Source: Gammaproteobacteria bacterium
GTDB taxonomy: Bacteria > Pseudomonadota > Gammaproteobacteria > Arenicellales > UBA868
Assembly: GCA_014239575.1 (NCBI GenBank)
Contig: JAAZYQ010000002.1
Span: forward strand, 1-64,000
Length of the DNA: 64,000 nt
Direction: 5' to 3'
Position numbers and translations under genes: made by a program. The notes beneath the pieces are model-generated. The model saw only the letters and a program-made list of their open reading frames with translations, ran no database searches and was not told the origin of the DNA. This document shows positions 29,299 to 40,211 of the stretch, in pieces; within the stretch, counting starts at the first letter, position 1, and every line of letters begins with the position of its first letter.

Positions 29299-31212
29299 TT
29301 ATAGGTTTTCTTCAAACACCTCTATCTGCGCTGCCGACCGCAAAGTGTGACGCAGTCCTGATAAAAGCTCTTCGCCACCACGAGCGGCGATTAAGTTCTC
29401 GACCTGCTGGCGTTCGCCCGGATTAGCATCAGCCGGATTGCCCGGAATCACCTCCTCCAGTTGGAACACAGTATAACGGGTCGAATCGAGACGTCGGCCA
29501 CCATAAGTTGCCCTGCCGGGGCTGGGAACAGGGCTTGAAAAAACCGCCAGGGCGACGCCCTGCTCAATCGGACTGGACAACTTGGTCGGATCCTGTGGTA
29601 ATTCATACGATTCGAGTTGATGCTCAGCCAACGCCTCGTGCCAGTTTGTACCTGAACGCATTACATCAATAAGTGCCTGCGCTGCGGCTTCCTGGGCGCG
29701 AAGCGCAGCCTTGGCCACAAGCTCGCTTTCAATACCCTGGCGAACTTCCTCGAAAGCCTGCTTACGCGGCTCACGGAAATCGGCGTAACGCACGGCAACC
29801 AAGGTATCGCTGTCGACCTCCATCATCTCACTGTTAAGTCGATCAACGCGGACTTCATCACTAAATGCAGCCTGGCGAACAACACCACTTTGGCTCAGGC
29901 CAGTGCCTGTGGCGCGAGAAAACCACGCACTGCGCTCTATCGGCAGGCCCAAGATATCGGCGGCCGGCTCAAGCGAGCCTGACTGCTCAAAGACGATGTT
30001 TTGAAAATCCTCAGCCAGCACTAGAAATTGCTCTTCGGCGGCTTCGCGAGCTAACACTGAGCGTATTTCGCCGCGTACCTCAGTAAAAGGTTTAGTTTCA
30101 CTTTCACGCAAATCAGTCAAGCGAATCACGTGCCAACCATAATCTGTGCGAACCGGCTCGCTCACCTCACCTTGATCAAGAGCAAACACAGCTTCTTCAA
30201 ACGGCAGCGCCATGGTGCCAGGACGAATGACTCCCAGATCACCACCACGACCCGCTGAACCAGTATCGCTAGAATGCTCGCGCGCGAGCTGTTCGAAATC
30301 CCCGCCAGCCCGAGCCCGTAGAGCTAACCCTGCCGCTTGCGCCTGGGTGGCATCCACCACATCAGCAGAGGCATCGGCAGCCACGCTGATCAAGATATGG
30401 CTCGCACGACGACTCCCGGGACGCGAAAACTGTGCCGTATTCATCTCATAATAACTCTTCAGGGAATCTTCATTCACACTTATCTGCTGAGCCAGATCAA
30501 CAACCGACAATCGCAGATAGTCCACCTGTATTTCAGCCGGATTAACATAACGATCGGGATTGTTATCGTACTCAGCACGGACCGCAGCAGCATCTACAGT
30601 GGCCGAGTGCGAAAACTTTTCAATGCCCAGCACGGTGTAACTCGCGTGACGGCGTTGATTCAACAACTCAATGGCGCGGTCTATTGCCGCCGGTATTACA
30701 AAAGCAGTTTCGCTTAAACCCGCTCGCAACTGTTCAAGCGCGCCCTGCTGGCGTTGCTGCTGCTCGAAGCCCTCCACCGAAAGACCTGCATTACGCACCA
30801 GTGTTTCATATCGATCCGGATCAAAAACCCCATCACTGTGAAAGGCCTCAATCGATCTGATCCGACTAACCAACTGCTCATCGGTAACCCGATAGCCTCG
30901 TTCGCGCAGATACTCCGCCTGCAGGTTACTGTCAATCAGTGATTCAAGTACCTGTAACTTGAACGCCGGGTTAGAGAAGTACTCGGCATCGACATTTCGC
31001 CCCATGATCTGAACCAGTGAGCGACGATGATCTGAAAGAGCCTGCTGATATGCTCGCTGTTCTAGGTCAACCCCATTGACTGTCGCGACCACTATCTTTG
31101 AAGCGCCTTCAAAATAGGAATTGATACCCCATAAGGCAAAGGGGATAGTGATTAGGATCACCAGTGTCCAGGCAATCCAACCGGTTGCGCGCTCCCTAAT
31201 TGCTGTCAGCAT
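29299..31212 (-). CDS. ppiD: Periplasmic folding factor PpiD (SurA-N/parvulin family)
   Basis: Membrane-anchored periplasmic chaperone (637 residues) near the Sec translocon. A single N-terminal TM helix (WIAWTLVILITIPFALWGI, ~12-30) is followed by a SurA_N-like chaperone region (~35-190), a parvulin domain (~265-365: ASHILISV, FEQLAREHSSDTGSAGRGGDLG, YGWHVIRL) and a C-terminal chaperone segment. In E. coli the parvulin domain of PpiD has little isomerase activity, so the role is likely chaperone-like. It is the last gene of the tig-clpP-clpX-lon-hupB-tRNA run. Confidence 0.93.
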   Translation of the reverse strand: MLTAIRERATGWIAWTLVILITIPFALWGINSYFEGASKIVVATVNGVDLEQRAYQQALSDHRRSLVQIMGRNVDAEYFSNPAFKLQVLESLIDSNLQAEYLRERGYRVTDEQLVSRIRSIEAFHSDGVFDPDRYETLVRNAGLSVEGFEQQQRQQGALEQLRAGLSETAFVIPAAIDRAIELLNQRRHASYTVLGIEKFSHSATVDAAAVRAEYDNNPDRYVNPAEIQVDYLRLSVVDLAQQISVNEDSLKSYYEMNTAQFSRPGSRRASHILISVAADASADVVDATQAQAAGLALRARAGGDFEQLAREHSSDTGSAGRGGDLGVIRPGTMALPFEEAVFALDQGEVSEPVRTDYGWHVIRLTDLRESETKPFTEVRGEIRSVLAREAAEEQFLVLAEDFQNIVFEQSGSLEPAADILGLPIERSAWFSRATGTGLSQSGVVRQAAFSDEVRVDRLNSEMMEVDSDTLVAVRYADFREPRKQAFEEVRQGIESELVAKAALRAQEAAAQALIDVMRSGTNWHEALAEHQLESYELPQDPTKLSSPIEQGVALAVFSSPVPSPGRATYGGRRLDSTRYTVFQLEEVIPGNPADANPGERQQVENLIAARGGEELLSGLRHTLRSAAQIEVFEENL

Positions 31213-31356
31213 GCTTTACTTACCCTAGATGTGTGGTGCCCACCGGCGAGGACGGCCCAGCCAGACCTACCCCATTGCCAGTCAAACATAATGGTATCAC
31301 TGCAGCCAGTGTAACCCGCATAGGCGGGCCGGAGACGCATCCTTGCGCCCAAAAGA

Positions 31357-31433
31357 TGGCGGAGCGGACGGGACTCGAACCCGCGACCACCGGCGTGACA
31401 GGCCGGTATTCTAACCAACTGAACTACCGCTCC
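31357..31433 (-). tRNA. tRNA-Asp (GTC)
   Basis: A full 77-nt cloverleaf including the encoded CCA. Acceptor GGAGCGG pairs with CCGCTCC; the anticodon loop reads CTGTCAC, giving GTC. TTCGAGTC forms the T-loop. It lies 47 bp downstream of tRNA-Val. Confidence 0.97.
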
Positions 31434-31480
31434 GAATATTGATTGAATCAGTCCAACGAATTTTTTCTTCCGCGGGCCCT

Positions 31481-31556
31481 TGGTGGGTGCTGCGGGGTTC
31501 GAACCTGCGACCTTCGCCTTGTAAGGGCGACGCTCTCCCAACTGAGCTAAGCACCC
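31481..31556 (-). tRNA. tRNA-Val (TAC)
   Basis: A full 76-nt cloverleaf with encoded CCA. Acceptor GGGTGCT pairs with AGCACCC; anticodon loop CTTACAA gives TAC. It starts only 12 bp after the hupB stop with no terminator between, so hupB, tRNA-Val and tRNA-Asp may be processed from one transcript. Confidence 0.97.
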
Positions 31557-31568
31557 CCGAAGGGCGCG

Positions 31569-31841
31569 CTAGTTTACGGCATCCTTCAGCCCTTTGCCAG
31601 CCTTGAACTTGGGTGCCCGAGACGGCGCGATGGTAATACTCTCGCCTGTACGGGGATTACGTCCAACCCTGGCCGCACGTTCGCTTATCGAGAAAATACC
31701 GAATCCAACCAGGGACACGCTCTCCCCACGCTGTAGCGATGAGGTAATTCCATTAAGGACGGACTCGACCGCTGAACCCGCCTCAGATTTTCCCAAACCA
31801 GTTGCAGATGCAACCGAATCGATCAGATCCGCTTTATTCAT
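31569..31841 (-). CDS. hupB: DNA-binding protein HU-beta
   Basis: Small histone-like nucleoid protein of 90 residues that bends DNA as a dimer. It starts MNKADLIDSVA and has the beta-arm region GFGIFSISERAARVGRNPRTGESI and the usual end PKFKAGKGLKDAVN. The ATG at 31841 with AGAGGAA upstream is clearly correct; the track ORF adds 24 spurious residues. Location after lon is the conserved lon-hupB order. Confidence 0.97.
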   Translation of the reverse strand: MNKADLIDSVASATGLGKSEAGSAVESVLNGITSSLQRGESVSLVGFGIFSISERAARVGRNPRTGESITIAPSRAPKFKAGKGLKDAVN

Positions 31842-32157
31842 GCTCTGTTCCTCTTGTCCAGTAATAGGGCTTGCCCGGCAAGCTATCTCCCCTAAGAAAC
31901 CGATCGACGCCAATCTGGTCGCTGTCGACTCCTGGGCATCCGGGTCCTCTTGTTATACCAACAGGAAAAACGGTGTCAACCGTAAACTGAGGGGCAGCAA
32001 CGCCACACCAGCGATATCCCAACCTCAGGAATGACGTAAGAAATATACGGCAACCCCATGAAAGAAAATAGGCTAAAGGTAATCTATAGCCATTTCAATC
32101 GCATACCGGCTTGCGAGACCCCTAACCCTAATCTAGCCACAGGATCATGGGCAAGGC

Positions 32158-34584
32158 TCAATGAGCTCGTGTGGACTCCTCAGATGATTTTTTGACTTCT
32201 TCGGGCGTCACCGATGCTTGGTCCGGATTGGCTGCCTCTGATGTAGGCAAGCGCTCAAGGGCAACCGCGAAGACCTCGTCGATCCAGCGGATTGGAACAA
32301 TCTTGAGCCCACCTTTGATGTTTTTAGGAATCTCGGCAAGATCTTTTTCGTTTTCCTTTGGAATCAGTACTGTGCCAATACCGCCACGATGCGCTGCGAG
32401 CAGTTTTTCCTTGAGCCCACCGATCGGTAGTACCTCACCACGCAAGGTAATCTCCCCGGTCATCGCCACATCAGCACACACCGGAATGCCAGTCATCGCT
32501 GAAATCACAGCTGTACACATGGCTACCCCAGCACTAGGCCCATCCTTGGGGGTCGCGCCTTCAGGGACATGGATGTGAATATCCTGCTTCTGATAAAACT
32601 CTACATCGATTCCATACTGGGCCGAGCGGGTTCGTACCACCGACATGGCAGCCTGAATCGATTCTTGCATCACGTCACCGAGTTTTCCGGTAAAACTATG
32701 CTTACCCTTGCCCGGCATTACAGCCGCCTCAATAGTAAGCAGCTCACCTCCAACTTCAGTCCAGGCCAAGCCCGTCACCTGGCCCACACGATTACCCTCT
32801 TCAGCGCGGCCATAACGATGTCGTTGCACACCCAGATACTTACCCAGATTGCGCGATGAAACCTGAACATGTTGCTTATTACTGTCAAGCAGCAACTCCT
32901 TGGCCACCTTGCGACAAATCTTGGCGATTTCTCGCTCCATCCCACGTACGCCTGCCTCACGAGTGTAGTAACGCACAATATCGATCAACGCGGCCTTGTT
33001 GATACTGATCTCCTCTTCCTTGAGGCCGTTGTTGCGTTTCTGCTTGCCTACCAGATAGCGGGTCGCAATGTTGATTTTCTCGTCCTCGGTATAACCGGAG
33101 ATACGAATAACTTCCATGCGATCGAGTAGTGGACCCGGAATATTCAGTGTATTGGCAGTCGCCACAAACATCACCTCGGAAAGGTCGTAATCCACCTCTA
33201 GATAATGATCACCAAACTTGTGGTTTTGTTCCGGATCCAACACCTCTAACAATGCTGAAGAAGGATCACCGCGGAAATCCATGGACATCTTATCGACTTC
33301 ATCGAACATGAATAATGGGTTACGGGTCCCCGTTCGCGACATATTCTGTATGATCTTGCCAGGCATCGAACCAATATAGGTGCGTCGATGGCCGCGAATC
33401 TCAGCCTCGTCGCGTACGCCGCCGAGTGACATACGCACGAATTTCCGATTGGTTGCCCGGGCGATGGATTCGCCGAGCGAGGTCTTGCCCACACCCGGAG
33501 GCCCTACCAAGCATAGAATCGGGCCTTTCACCTTGTTGATACGCTGCTGAACTGCGAGATATTCAAGAATTCGCTCCTTGACCTTCTCCAGTCCGTAGTG
33601 ATCCGCTTCGAGTATTGACTCGGCCTTGGTGAGGTCTTTAACGACCCGACTGCGCTTTTTCCAAGGCACCTGCACCAGCCAGTCGATGTAATTGCGGACC
33701 ACAGTCGCCTCAGCAGACATCGGCGACATCATGCGTAGTTTCTTCAACTCAGATTCAGCTTTCGCGCGGGACTCCTTGGGCATTCCGGCTTGATCTACCT
33801 TTTGCTGCAACTCTTCCATCTCATTGGGGACATCGTCCATCTCCCCCAATTCCTTCTGAATCGCCTTCATCTGCTCGTTTAAATAGTACTCGCGCTGGCT
33901 TTTCTCCATTTGCTTCTTGACTCGCCCACGCAAGCGTTGTTCAACCTGCAGCAGGTCGATCTCAGATTCCATGATTCCAAGAATGTGTTCAAGACATTCG
34001 CGAACGTCAGCAAATTCGAGGATCTTCTGTTTTTCATCGTTGCGTAATGTCAGGTGCGCCGCAATGGTATCGGCAAGGCGTCCGGGATCTTCAATACCGG
34101 CCAGCGAAGTTAATACTTCCGGCGGGATCTTCGAGTTGAGTTTGACGTATTGCTCAAACTCAGAAATCACGGTACGCATCAGCACCTCGCCTTCGCGATC
34201 GTCGAACTCGCCCTCACCCACTGGCACCGCGTCGACAACAAAACTCTCTTCTGTCTCTATGTAATTGACGATTGCAGCCCGCGACACACCTTCGACCAAT
34301 ACTTTCACGGTACCGTCGGGGAGTCTTAACAGTTGCAGGATACTAGCGACTGTGCCAATCCCGAAGATATTCTCCGGTGCCGGGTCGTCGTCAGCCGCAT
34401 CATGCTGCGCAGCGAGAAAAATCTGCTTGCCGGCCTCGACTGCCTCATCAAGCGCTTTGATGGATTTTTCCCGGCCAACGAAAAGAGGGATCACCATGTG
34501 CGGGAACACCACCACATCCCGCAGCGGCAGCATGTGATAACGGGCTCTAGGGGTAATCGGGTCGATGGCTTTGTCGTCGGTCAT
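32158..34584 (-). CDS. lon: ATP-dependent protease Lon
   Basis: Cytoplasmic AAA+ serine protease (808 residues from the ATG at 34584) that degrades misfolded and regulatory proteins. Domains: LON substrate-binding N-domain (~15-210), AAA+ with Walker [10 protein letters not shown] near residue 360, and the proteolytic domain with catalytic serine in DGPSAGVAM near 685 and lysine about 43 residues later (GLKEKLLAA). The ATG 4 codons inside the track ORF has GGAA 6 nt upstream and is preferred. A sigma-32-type promoter lies about 90 bp upstream. Confidence 0.97.
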   Translation of the reverse strand: MTDDKAIDPITPRARYHMLPLRDVVVFPHMVIPLFVGREKSIKALDEAVEAGKQIFLAAQHDAADDDPAPENIFGIGTVASILQLLRLPDGTVKVLVEGVSRAAIVNYIETEESFVVDAVPVGEGEFDDREGEVLMRTVISEFEQYVKLNSKIPPEVLTSLAGIEDPGRLADTIAAHLTLRNDEKQKILEFADVRECLEHILGIMESEIDLLQVEQRLRGRVKKQMEKSQREYYLNEQMKAIQKELGEMDDVPNEMEELQQKVDQAGMPKESRAKAESELKKLRMMSPMSAEATVVRNYIDWLVQVPWKKRSRVVKDLTKAESILEADHYGLEKVKERILEYLAVQQRINKVKGPILCLVGPPGVGKTSLGESIARATNRKFVRMSLGGVRDEAEIRGHRRTYIGSMPGKIIQNMSRTGTRNPLFMFDEVDKMSMDFRGDPSSALLEVLDPEQNHKFGDHYLEVDYDLSEVMFVATANTLNIPGPLLDRMEVIRISGYTEDEKINIATRYLVGKQKRNNGLKEEEISINKAALIDIVRYYTREAGVRGMEREIAKICRKVAKELLLDSNKQHVQVSSRNLGKYLGVQRHRYGRAEEGNRVGQVTGLAWTEVGGELLTIEAAVMPGKGKHSFTGKLGDVMQESIQAAMSVVRTRSAQYGIDVEFYQKQDIHIHVPEGATPKDGPSAGVAMCTAVISAMTGIPVCADVAMTGEITLRGEVLPIGGLKEKLLAAHRGGIGTVLIPKENEKDLAEIPKNIKGGLKIVPIRWIDEVFAVALERLPTSEAANPDQASVTPEEVKKSSEESTRAH

Positions 34585-34668
34585 GAAATATTCCATGCAA
34601 GAAATGTGAGTTTACAAGGCTACAATAAAGCAATTGGCGCCAAGCTATTAAATCGAACCACGTACTGT

Positions 34669-34696
34669 AACTGGGGCCGGATAGCGTCGTTTCAAG
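34669..34696 (-). promoter_or_regulatory. Sigma-32 (heat shock) promoter of lon
   Basis: On the minus strand, CTTGAAA, a 13-bp spacer and CCCCAGTT match the RpoH consensus (CTTGAAA, 11-16 bp, CCCCATNT) with one mismatch in the -10 element. It points at lon and leaves a leader of about 80 nt. lon is a known RpoH target in gammaproteobacteria. Confidence 0.88.
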
Positions 34697-34734
34697 CGTC
34701 GTCATAACGCGCCCCAGGCTAAAACGAAGCCCTG

Positions 34735-36018
34735 TCAGGATGACTGAGAGGCGTTGCGTTGCTCGTCCTCGTACATGAACAGCGGTTGGGCGCCGTCTTC
34801 AATCACGTTGGAGTCGACCGTCACACGAGTTACATGCTCCATGGACGGTAACTCAAACATGGTCTCGAGTAGAGCTCTTTCTAGGATCGAGCGTAAGCCC
34901 CGTGCCCCGGTTTTTCGCTCAGTCGCCCGTTGCGCGACCGTTTTGAGCGCCTCAGGACGAATCTCCAACTCGACCCCTTCAAGTTCGAATAACTTCTGAT
35001 ATTGTTTGACCAGCGCATTTTTCGGCTCGGTCAAAATAGTGATCAAGGCATCCTGATCGAGTTCTTCAAGGGTCGCCACCACCGGCATACGGCCGACGAA
35101 CTCGGGGATCAGGCCATACTTGATGAGATCTTCAGGCTCAAGATCTTTCAAAAATTCACTGACGCGGTCGGTATCCGTCTTACTCTTAATGTCCGCACCA
35201 AATCCGATACCCGATTTTTCCGAACGTTCCTGAATCACTTTTTCCAGACCGGCGAATGCGCCGCCACAAATAAACAGTACATTACGAGTGTTAACCTGCA
35301 GGAATTCCTGCTGCGGGTGTTTGCGCCCGCCCTGTGGCGGGACTGAAGCAACCGTGCCCTCGATCAGTTTGAGTAAGGCCTGCTGCACACCCTCACCGGA
35401 GACATCCCGGGTAATCGACGGGTTGTCGGCCTTGCGGGAGATCTTGTCAATTTCGTCGATATAAACAATTCCGACCTGAGCTTTCTCAACATCGTAATCA
35501 CATTTTTGCAAGAGCTTCTGAATGATATTCTCGACATCCTCGCCCACATAGCCAGCCTCAGTTAGGGTCGTGGCATCGGCGATTGTGAATGGCACGTTGA
35601 GTTCCTGCGCCAGAGTTTCTGCCAAAAGCGTCTTACCCGAACCGGTAGGGCCGATCATCAGGATATTACTTTTGGCAATATCGACACCATCCACCGCATC
35701 GGCATCTCCATGCTCGATACGCTTGTAGTGGTTGTAAACTGCAACCGAGAGCACCTTCTTTGCTTCGGCCTGACCGATAACATAGTCATCCAGCCGGGCG
35801 CAGATCTCTTGCGGCGTCGGATAGCGCGTACCTGCGGCTTCGGGCGCCTCAGCGTCCTCGACCTCTTCGCGGATAATTTCGTTACACAACTCGACACATT
35901 CGTCACAAACAAAAACCGACGGTCCTGCAATCAGTTTGCGTACCTCGTGCTGACTCTTTCCACAGAAAGAGCAATACAGCAGTTTGTCGCCTTTTTTGTC
36001 ACCGTCGCTGTCGGCCAT
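34735..36018 (-). CDS. clpX: ClpXP unfoldase subunit ClpX
   Basis: AAA+ unfoldase (427 residues) that delivers substrates to ClpP. The N-terminal zinc-binding domain has the four cysteines CSFC...CDEC at ~15-40. Walker A is [15 protein letters not shown] near residue 118 and Walker [10 protein letters not shown] near 182. The IGF loop that docks on ClpP is seen as SGIGFGADI near 270. Start at the ATG at 36018 is fixed by GGAGGA; the track's 9 extra residues are not part of the family. It lies 125 bp after clpP. Confidence 0.97.
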   Translation of the reverse strand: MADSDGDKKGDKLLYCSFCGKSQHEVRKLIAGPSVFVCDECVELCNEIIREEVEDAEAPEAAGTRYPTPQEICARLDDYVIGQAEAKKVLSVAVYNHYKRIEHGDADAVDGVDIAKSNILMIGPTGSGKTLLAETLAQELNVPFTIADATTLTEAGYVGEDVENIIQKLLQKCDYDVEKAQVGIVYIDEIDKISRKADNPSITRDVSGEGVQQALLKLIEGTVASVPPQGGRKHPQQEFLQVNTRNVLFICGGAFAGLEKVIQERSEKSGIGFGADIKSKTDTDRVSEFLKDLEPEDLIKYGLIPEFVGRMPVVATLEELDQDALITILTEPKNALVKQYQKLFELEGVELEIRPEALKTVAQRATERKTGARGLRSILERALLETMFELPSMEHVTRVTVDSNVIEDGAQPLFMYEDEQRNASQSS

Positions 36019-36143
36019 CAGTCCTCCTACCCAGTCAAATTCCACTGCACTGCGTGCATTTTCTGTATCACCTGAACTCTAACGATGCAAGGTTTGACGA
36101 GAAAATGCAAGTCCTGTTAACAGCGATACTACGAGATCCAAGA

Positions 36144-36779
36144 CTATTCATCTTCCCGGCTTTTAATAACCCGATCGATGATTCCGTACTCCACGGCCTC
36201 GTTTTCATCCATGAAATTGTCACGCTCAGTATCCGCCGCGACCGTATCCACGTCACGACCCGTATGCGCAGCCAACACAGAATTCAACCGTTCGCGCAGG
36301 CGCAATATTTCACGGGCGTGAATATCAATGTCGGTAGCCTGACCCTGAAATCCACCCCAGGGTTGGTGAATCATGATTCTCGAATGAGGTAACGTAAAAC
36401 GTTTGCCCGGCGCGCCCCCGGCCAGAATGACGGCTCCCATACTGGCAGCCTGGCCAATGCAGACGGTACTGATCTGCGGGCGCACAAACTGCATAGTGTC
36501 ATAAATCGCCATTCCGGCGTTAACCGCGCCCCCGGGAGAATTTATATAAAGGTGAATATCCTTGTCTGGATTCTCTGATTCCAGAAACAACAATTGGGCC
36601 ACAATGAGGTTGGCCATATGGTCTTCGACTGTTCCAACCATGAAAATCACCCGCTCCTTGAGCAGGCGTGAATAAATATCATAGGCCCGCTCACCCCGTC
36701 CGGTAGTCTCTATTACCATCGGCACAAGGCCGAGGCTCTGAGGCTCGATAGCTCCGGGGCCACTAAAAGTCTTGTTCAT
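36144..36779 (-). CDS. clpP: ATP-dependent Clp protease proteolytic subunit ClpP
   Basis: Serine protease subunit (211 residues) forming the double-ring chamber used by ClpX and ClpA. The catalytic triad is visible: serine in [14 protein letters not shown] (~110), histidine in [14 protein letters not shown] (~135) and aspartate in ERDNFMD (~184). The short N-terminal propeptide-like region is normal. Located 14 bp after tig, so cotranscribed. Confidence 0.98.
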   Translation of the reverse strand: MNKTFSGPGAIEPQSLGLVPMVIETTGRGERAYDIYSRLLKERVIFMVGTVEDHMANLIVAQLLFLESENPDKDIHLYINSPGGAVNAGMAIYDTMQFVRPQISTVCIGQAASMGAVILAGGAPGKRFTLPHSRIMIHQPWGGFQGQATDIDIHAREILRLRERLNSVLAAHTGRDVDTVAADTERDNFMDENEAVEYGIIDRVIKSREDE

Positions 36780-36793
36780 ATCACTTATTCCGA

Positions 36794-38128
36794 TTAACTG
36801 TCGGCGCCTTCAACAGGCGCTGACGTGGGGGTGGTTGGACGCATGAACTCATCAAAGGTGATGGCCGTCTCTGTGATTTTGGCTTCACTCAGCAACTCCT
36901 CGATCGCCTGCTCCTCTACGACAACAGCTTCGACCTGGGCGATGCGATTCTTGTCTTCGTGATACCAACGTGCAAACTGTTCGGGATCATCGTAAGTTGA
37001 CCCCATCTCGGTAACTCTTGCCCGAACCCGGTCTGCATCCGGCTTAATCTCACGCCGCTTAACCACTTCATGCATTACCAAGCCGAGGCGTACGCGCCGA
37101 TAGGACTCGTCCAGGTAATTAGCACGGTCAATTGGTCCATCGTGAGGTAGACCCTGCTGACGCAATTGCTCGCGTACCGCCATGATGGCACGATTGATTT
37201 CATCATCAACCAGTGCCGTAGGCACTTCAAACTCGTTATCGCTCATCAGGGCATCGAGCACGGCTTGGCGCACCCGGGTACGCACCTGCTGGTCACGCTC
37301 ACGCTCAAGATTCTTGCGTATCTCCTCGCGAAAAGAACTCTCGAGCCCGTCTTCCACGCCGAAAGTGCGTATAAAGGCCTCATCAATCTCGGGAGGCTGA
37401 GGCTTTCCAACCTCTTTAACTGTTATTGAAAATTCAGCATCCTTTCCGGCTACCGCAGCCCCTGGATAGTCTTCTGGAAAAGTGAGTCGTATGGTGAGAT
37501 CATTGCCCGCGGTCGCTCCAGTCAATTGCTCCTCGAACTCAGGCAACAGCGCACCTTTTCCAAGGACTACCGGGTAGTCGTTCGCCTGGCCTCCTTCGAA
37601 TACCTCGCCATCAACCTTGCCTTCAAAATCGATCAGCACACGGTCATCCTCTTCGGCTGGTGCATCGCCCGGGGTATAAGTGGTTCGCTGCTTGCACAGC
37701 GTCTCGATGGTACGGTCAATATCCTCGTCACCCACCTCACAGGTATGACGTTCTATCGGCACATCCCGAATGTCGGCCCGAGGAATCGTTGGAAAAATTT
37801 CAAAGTTCGCTACGAACTCTAGATCCTCGCCTCGCGCCAGGGTCTTTGGCTCAATAGACGGCGGGCCCGCTGTCTCTACCGATTCACCGGTCACCGCGTC
37901 TCGATAGCTTGATCCAATCAGTTCGTCGGCGGCCTCGGCAAGAGCCTGATCAGCGTAGCGCGACTCGATGACCTTCATCGGCACCTTGCCGGGGCGGAAC
38001 CCGGGAATCTTGGCAGTCTGAGCCAGACGGCTCAAGCGCGCGCTGACCGCACTGTCCAACTGTGCCGCCGGCACTTTGATCGTCATGCGCCGACCAATAG
38101 CGCCTGTGGTTTCTATTGATACATCCAT
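36794..38128 (-). CDS. tig: Trigger factor
   Basis: Ribosome-associated chaperone and prolyl isomerase (444 residues). The N-terminal ribosome-binding domain contains the signature [12 protein letters not shown] near residue 44. The FKBP-like domain is at ~150-245 ([22 protein letters not shown]), followed by the helical C-terminal chaperone domain (~250-430). It heads the tig-clpP-clpX series, and tRNA-Leu lies 72 bp upstream on the same strand. Confidence 0.97.
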   Translation of the reverse strand: MDVSIETTGAIGRRMTIKVPAAQLDSAVSARLSRLAQTAKIPGFRPGKVPMKVIESRYADQALAEAADELIGSSYRDAVTGESVETAGPPSIEPKTLARGEDLEFVANFEIFPTIPRADIRDVPIERHTCEVGDEDIDRTIETLCKQRTTYTPGDAPAEEDDRVLIDFEGKVDGEVFEGGQANDYPVVLGKGALLPEFEEQLTGATAGNDLTIRLTFPEDYPGAAVAGKDAEFSITVKEVGKPQPPEIDEAFIRTFGVEDGLESSFREEIRKNLERERDQQVRTRVRQAVLDALMSDNEFEVPTALVDDEINRAIMAVREQLRQQGLPHDGPIDRANYLDESYRRVRLGLVMHEVVKRREIKPDADRVRARVTEMGSTYDDPEQFARWYHEDKNRIAQVEAVVVEEQAIEELLSEAKITETAITFDEFMRPTTPTSAPVEGADS

Positions 38129-38200
38129 ATCTACCTACCTTCCTTTTGCTTAACTCGTTCGCCTTTGTTAGTCAGATGACAACTCACCGGATTGGGTAAC

Positions 38201-38285
<85 letters not shown>

Positions 38286-38349
38286 GTTCACTACCTCAAA
38301 AAGGGAACCTAGGTCTTAAGACCCGCAGAGTCCCATTGTCCGTGATTTA

Positions 38350-38394
38350 TGGTGGGCCGTGCAGGGTTCGAACCTGCGACCCGCTGATTAAGAG
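38350..38394 (-). repeat. Displaced 3' half of tRNA-Lys (left attachment site)
   Basis: 45 bp identical to the 3' part of the intact tRNA-Lys(CTT) at 42661-42736, from CCA through the T-arm to the anticodon loop. Identity stops at 38394 and is followed by unrelated DNA. This is the attachment-site remnant expected when a tyrosine-integrase element enters a tRNA gene. Confidence 0.95.
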
Positions 38395-38787
38395 GAACCA
38401 GAAGAATGTTGAATTCATTAGGTTTCTAGACAACCAGCGCCCACCTATGGGTATTCTGTGGGTACGGACTACATCCCATACCCAGTCCGATCTGGGGATT
38501 CTACTAACTATTTAGTCCTAATAGTGTAATCAGGGTTGGAGTCTGTCAGTTCCCTTGCCTCGACCAAGGATCGCTGTCTTTATTCAGGCCGCTGGCAACT
38601 TCTTACCTGACAATCCAGCTGTACATATTCTTTGGCCTCGTCACCCGCACCATAGGCCAGCAAAAAAATGACCCATAATCTTCTAATTTCCTCATCCCCG
38701 TTTGCTCTACTCGCTAAATCAGAGTTCTTTTTTCTTCGAAGTGATTGATTATTTCGGCTTCAGACTGGCATTGACCAAATTAGCCAA
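38395..38787. other. Island left end, non-coding
   Basis: 393 bp with no credible gene. Near the attachment site lie GGGTATTCT and GTGGGTAC elements (about 38444-38465), resembling elements at 42600-42625 on the other side of this segment; they may be integrase arm sites. The rest shows nothing recognisable. Confidence 0.5.
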
Positions 38788-39855
38788 TCACGGGAAAGCA
38801 CCCGATCTCTGCTCACCGAGTTCAACGCCGTTGAGCACCCACTTGCGCTTCGGATTTGGCCTGTTTATCACCACTCGGAGTCCCTGGATCCTTCTCGGGG
38901 AAAACCAAATCGTTTGATTCATGCCGCCGTAAACCGGATGGCCATTCAGGAACCGTAAGCGATCAAATCGATGTGGATGATCATCAACCAACGTGATCCA
39001 GTTACCCTCGACCAGTCCCTGAATATCGACTGAATGGGAATGGCCCTTCGGCTTTTCAGGATAAATGAAAGGAAAATGAAGGGTCACGCGATGAATGACT
39101 CTGGGCTGATCCAGCATGGCCTCAACCAAAAAGCCAGGCTGTTGCTGATCCACGCTCGACCAGAAACTCAGGCTGTCTGCGTCCAGAAGATTCTCAAGAC
39201 CTTCTTCTCCAGCGTTGCTTCTTAGAGTAATCGCGGATCGAGGCACCAAACTATCGTTATCGGCCTGATCATGTTCGAAGTCACCAAAAACGGAGAACAC
39301 GCCCACGCCCATTTTTTTGTAGCGAATGCCGTATTCCTGCATATGGCGCGTAAACGCCTGAACGGGAAATCGGCTGTCGTAACCGGTGGCCAGGACAAAT
39401 CGGGCATCGGGCGCCTCATCGATCAACGCTTTATTGGGCACAGGCCACCCCAGAAACCGTTCGTTGTAAGGCTGCGCGCAAACCATGTCTCCATTGGATT
39501 CGAAAAGGATTCGGTAAGCATGCCAGTAAGAGGCGTAGCAACGATCGATGCCCATCTGCTTTAACTCCTGAATCAGACCATCAATCCTGGGGGTTGCCGC
39601 CACATGGGCCGCAAAGGGTGGCTGCAGCCACCATTTGATCAAGTGGGCTGATGAGAGCACGTTAAATAAAACAACGCTGACCACACCGGGTCCGATCACA
39701 TATTTTAGAATGGGTCGAACATGTTGAAACCCATATCCAACGAGGAATGGAAAACTCACGACTGAAATCAACAGATAGGATATTGGTAAGTTGATTTTCA
39801 GTGAGTAGTGGCATGATGATGATTCCCGATTGATGTACGGGAACCATCCGACCAA
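38788..39855 (-). pseudogene. C-terminal part of a membrane glycosyltransferase-like protein with discoidin-like domain
   Basis: 355 residues with two hydrophobic helices at the N-terminus (LPISYLLISVVSFPFLVGYGF; GPGVVSVVLFNVL), a soluble domain, and a C-terminal ~130 residues resembling an F5/8 (discoidin) carbohydrate-binding fold (LLDADSLSFWSSVDQQQPGFLVEAML; GLRVVINRPN). The layout resembles the tail of GT39-type polyisoprenyl-phosphate-sugar transferases, which have ten or more helices before such a domain. The catalytic part is missing, so this is probably a truncated remnant, though an intact short protein cannot be excluded. Confidence 0.55.
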
Positions 39856-39957
39856 CTAGGGTAAAGGACCACGGGATATTTGGATTTATTTCGATTAGGT
39901 CGTTAAATTAAATCCAACACGGACTGGCAGATCGGGCGAGGAACCGTTTTCTCCAAG

Positions 39958-40185
39958 GTGGCACTCAGTAAACTGGGCTGGGAGGCAATCTTCGGCAACA
40001 ACGGGCACTGGAATCTGCTAAAAGTCGATCGTCGATTTATACGTAACTCGGATGATTGGCTTAGGATGTCCATGCTTCGTAAGATCGGCTACACCCCTTT
40101 GGCGATATATATATTTGCTGCAATTGACAATACCCTTGGTCTGGAAATAATGCATGGTAGCTGCGAATCCAACGATTTAAGCTGA
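39958..40185 (+). pseudogene. Short unidentified coding remnant
   Basis: 75 residues from a GTG, with in-frame sequence (DWQIGRGTVFSK) continuing upstream to a TAA but no start codon, suggesting the end of a longer lost gene. It has protein-like composition (LGWEAIFGNNGHWNLLKVDRR) and a hydrophobic stretch (TPLAIYIFAAI). I do not recognise the family. It is divergent from the truncated glycosyltransferase-like gene. Confidence 0.35.
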
Positions 40186-40211
40186 TTAAAATTCACGACC
40201 CGGAGATCTTT

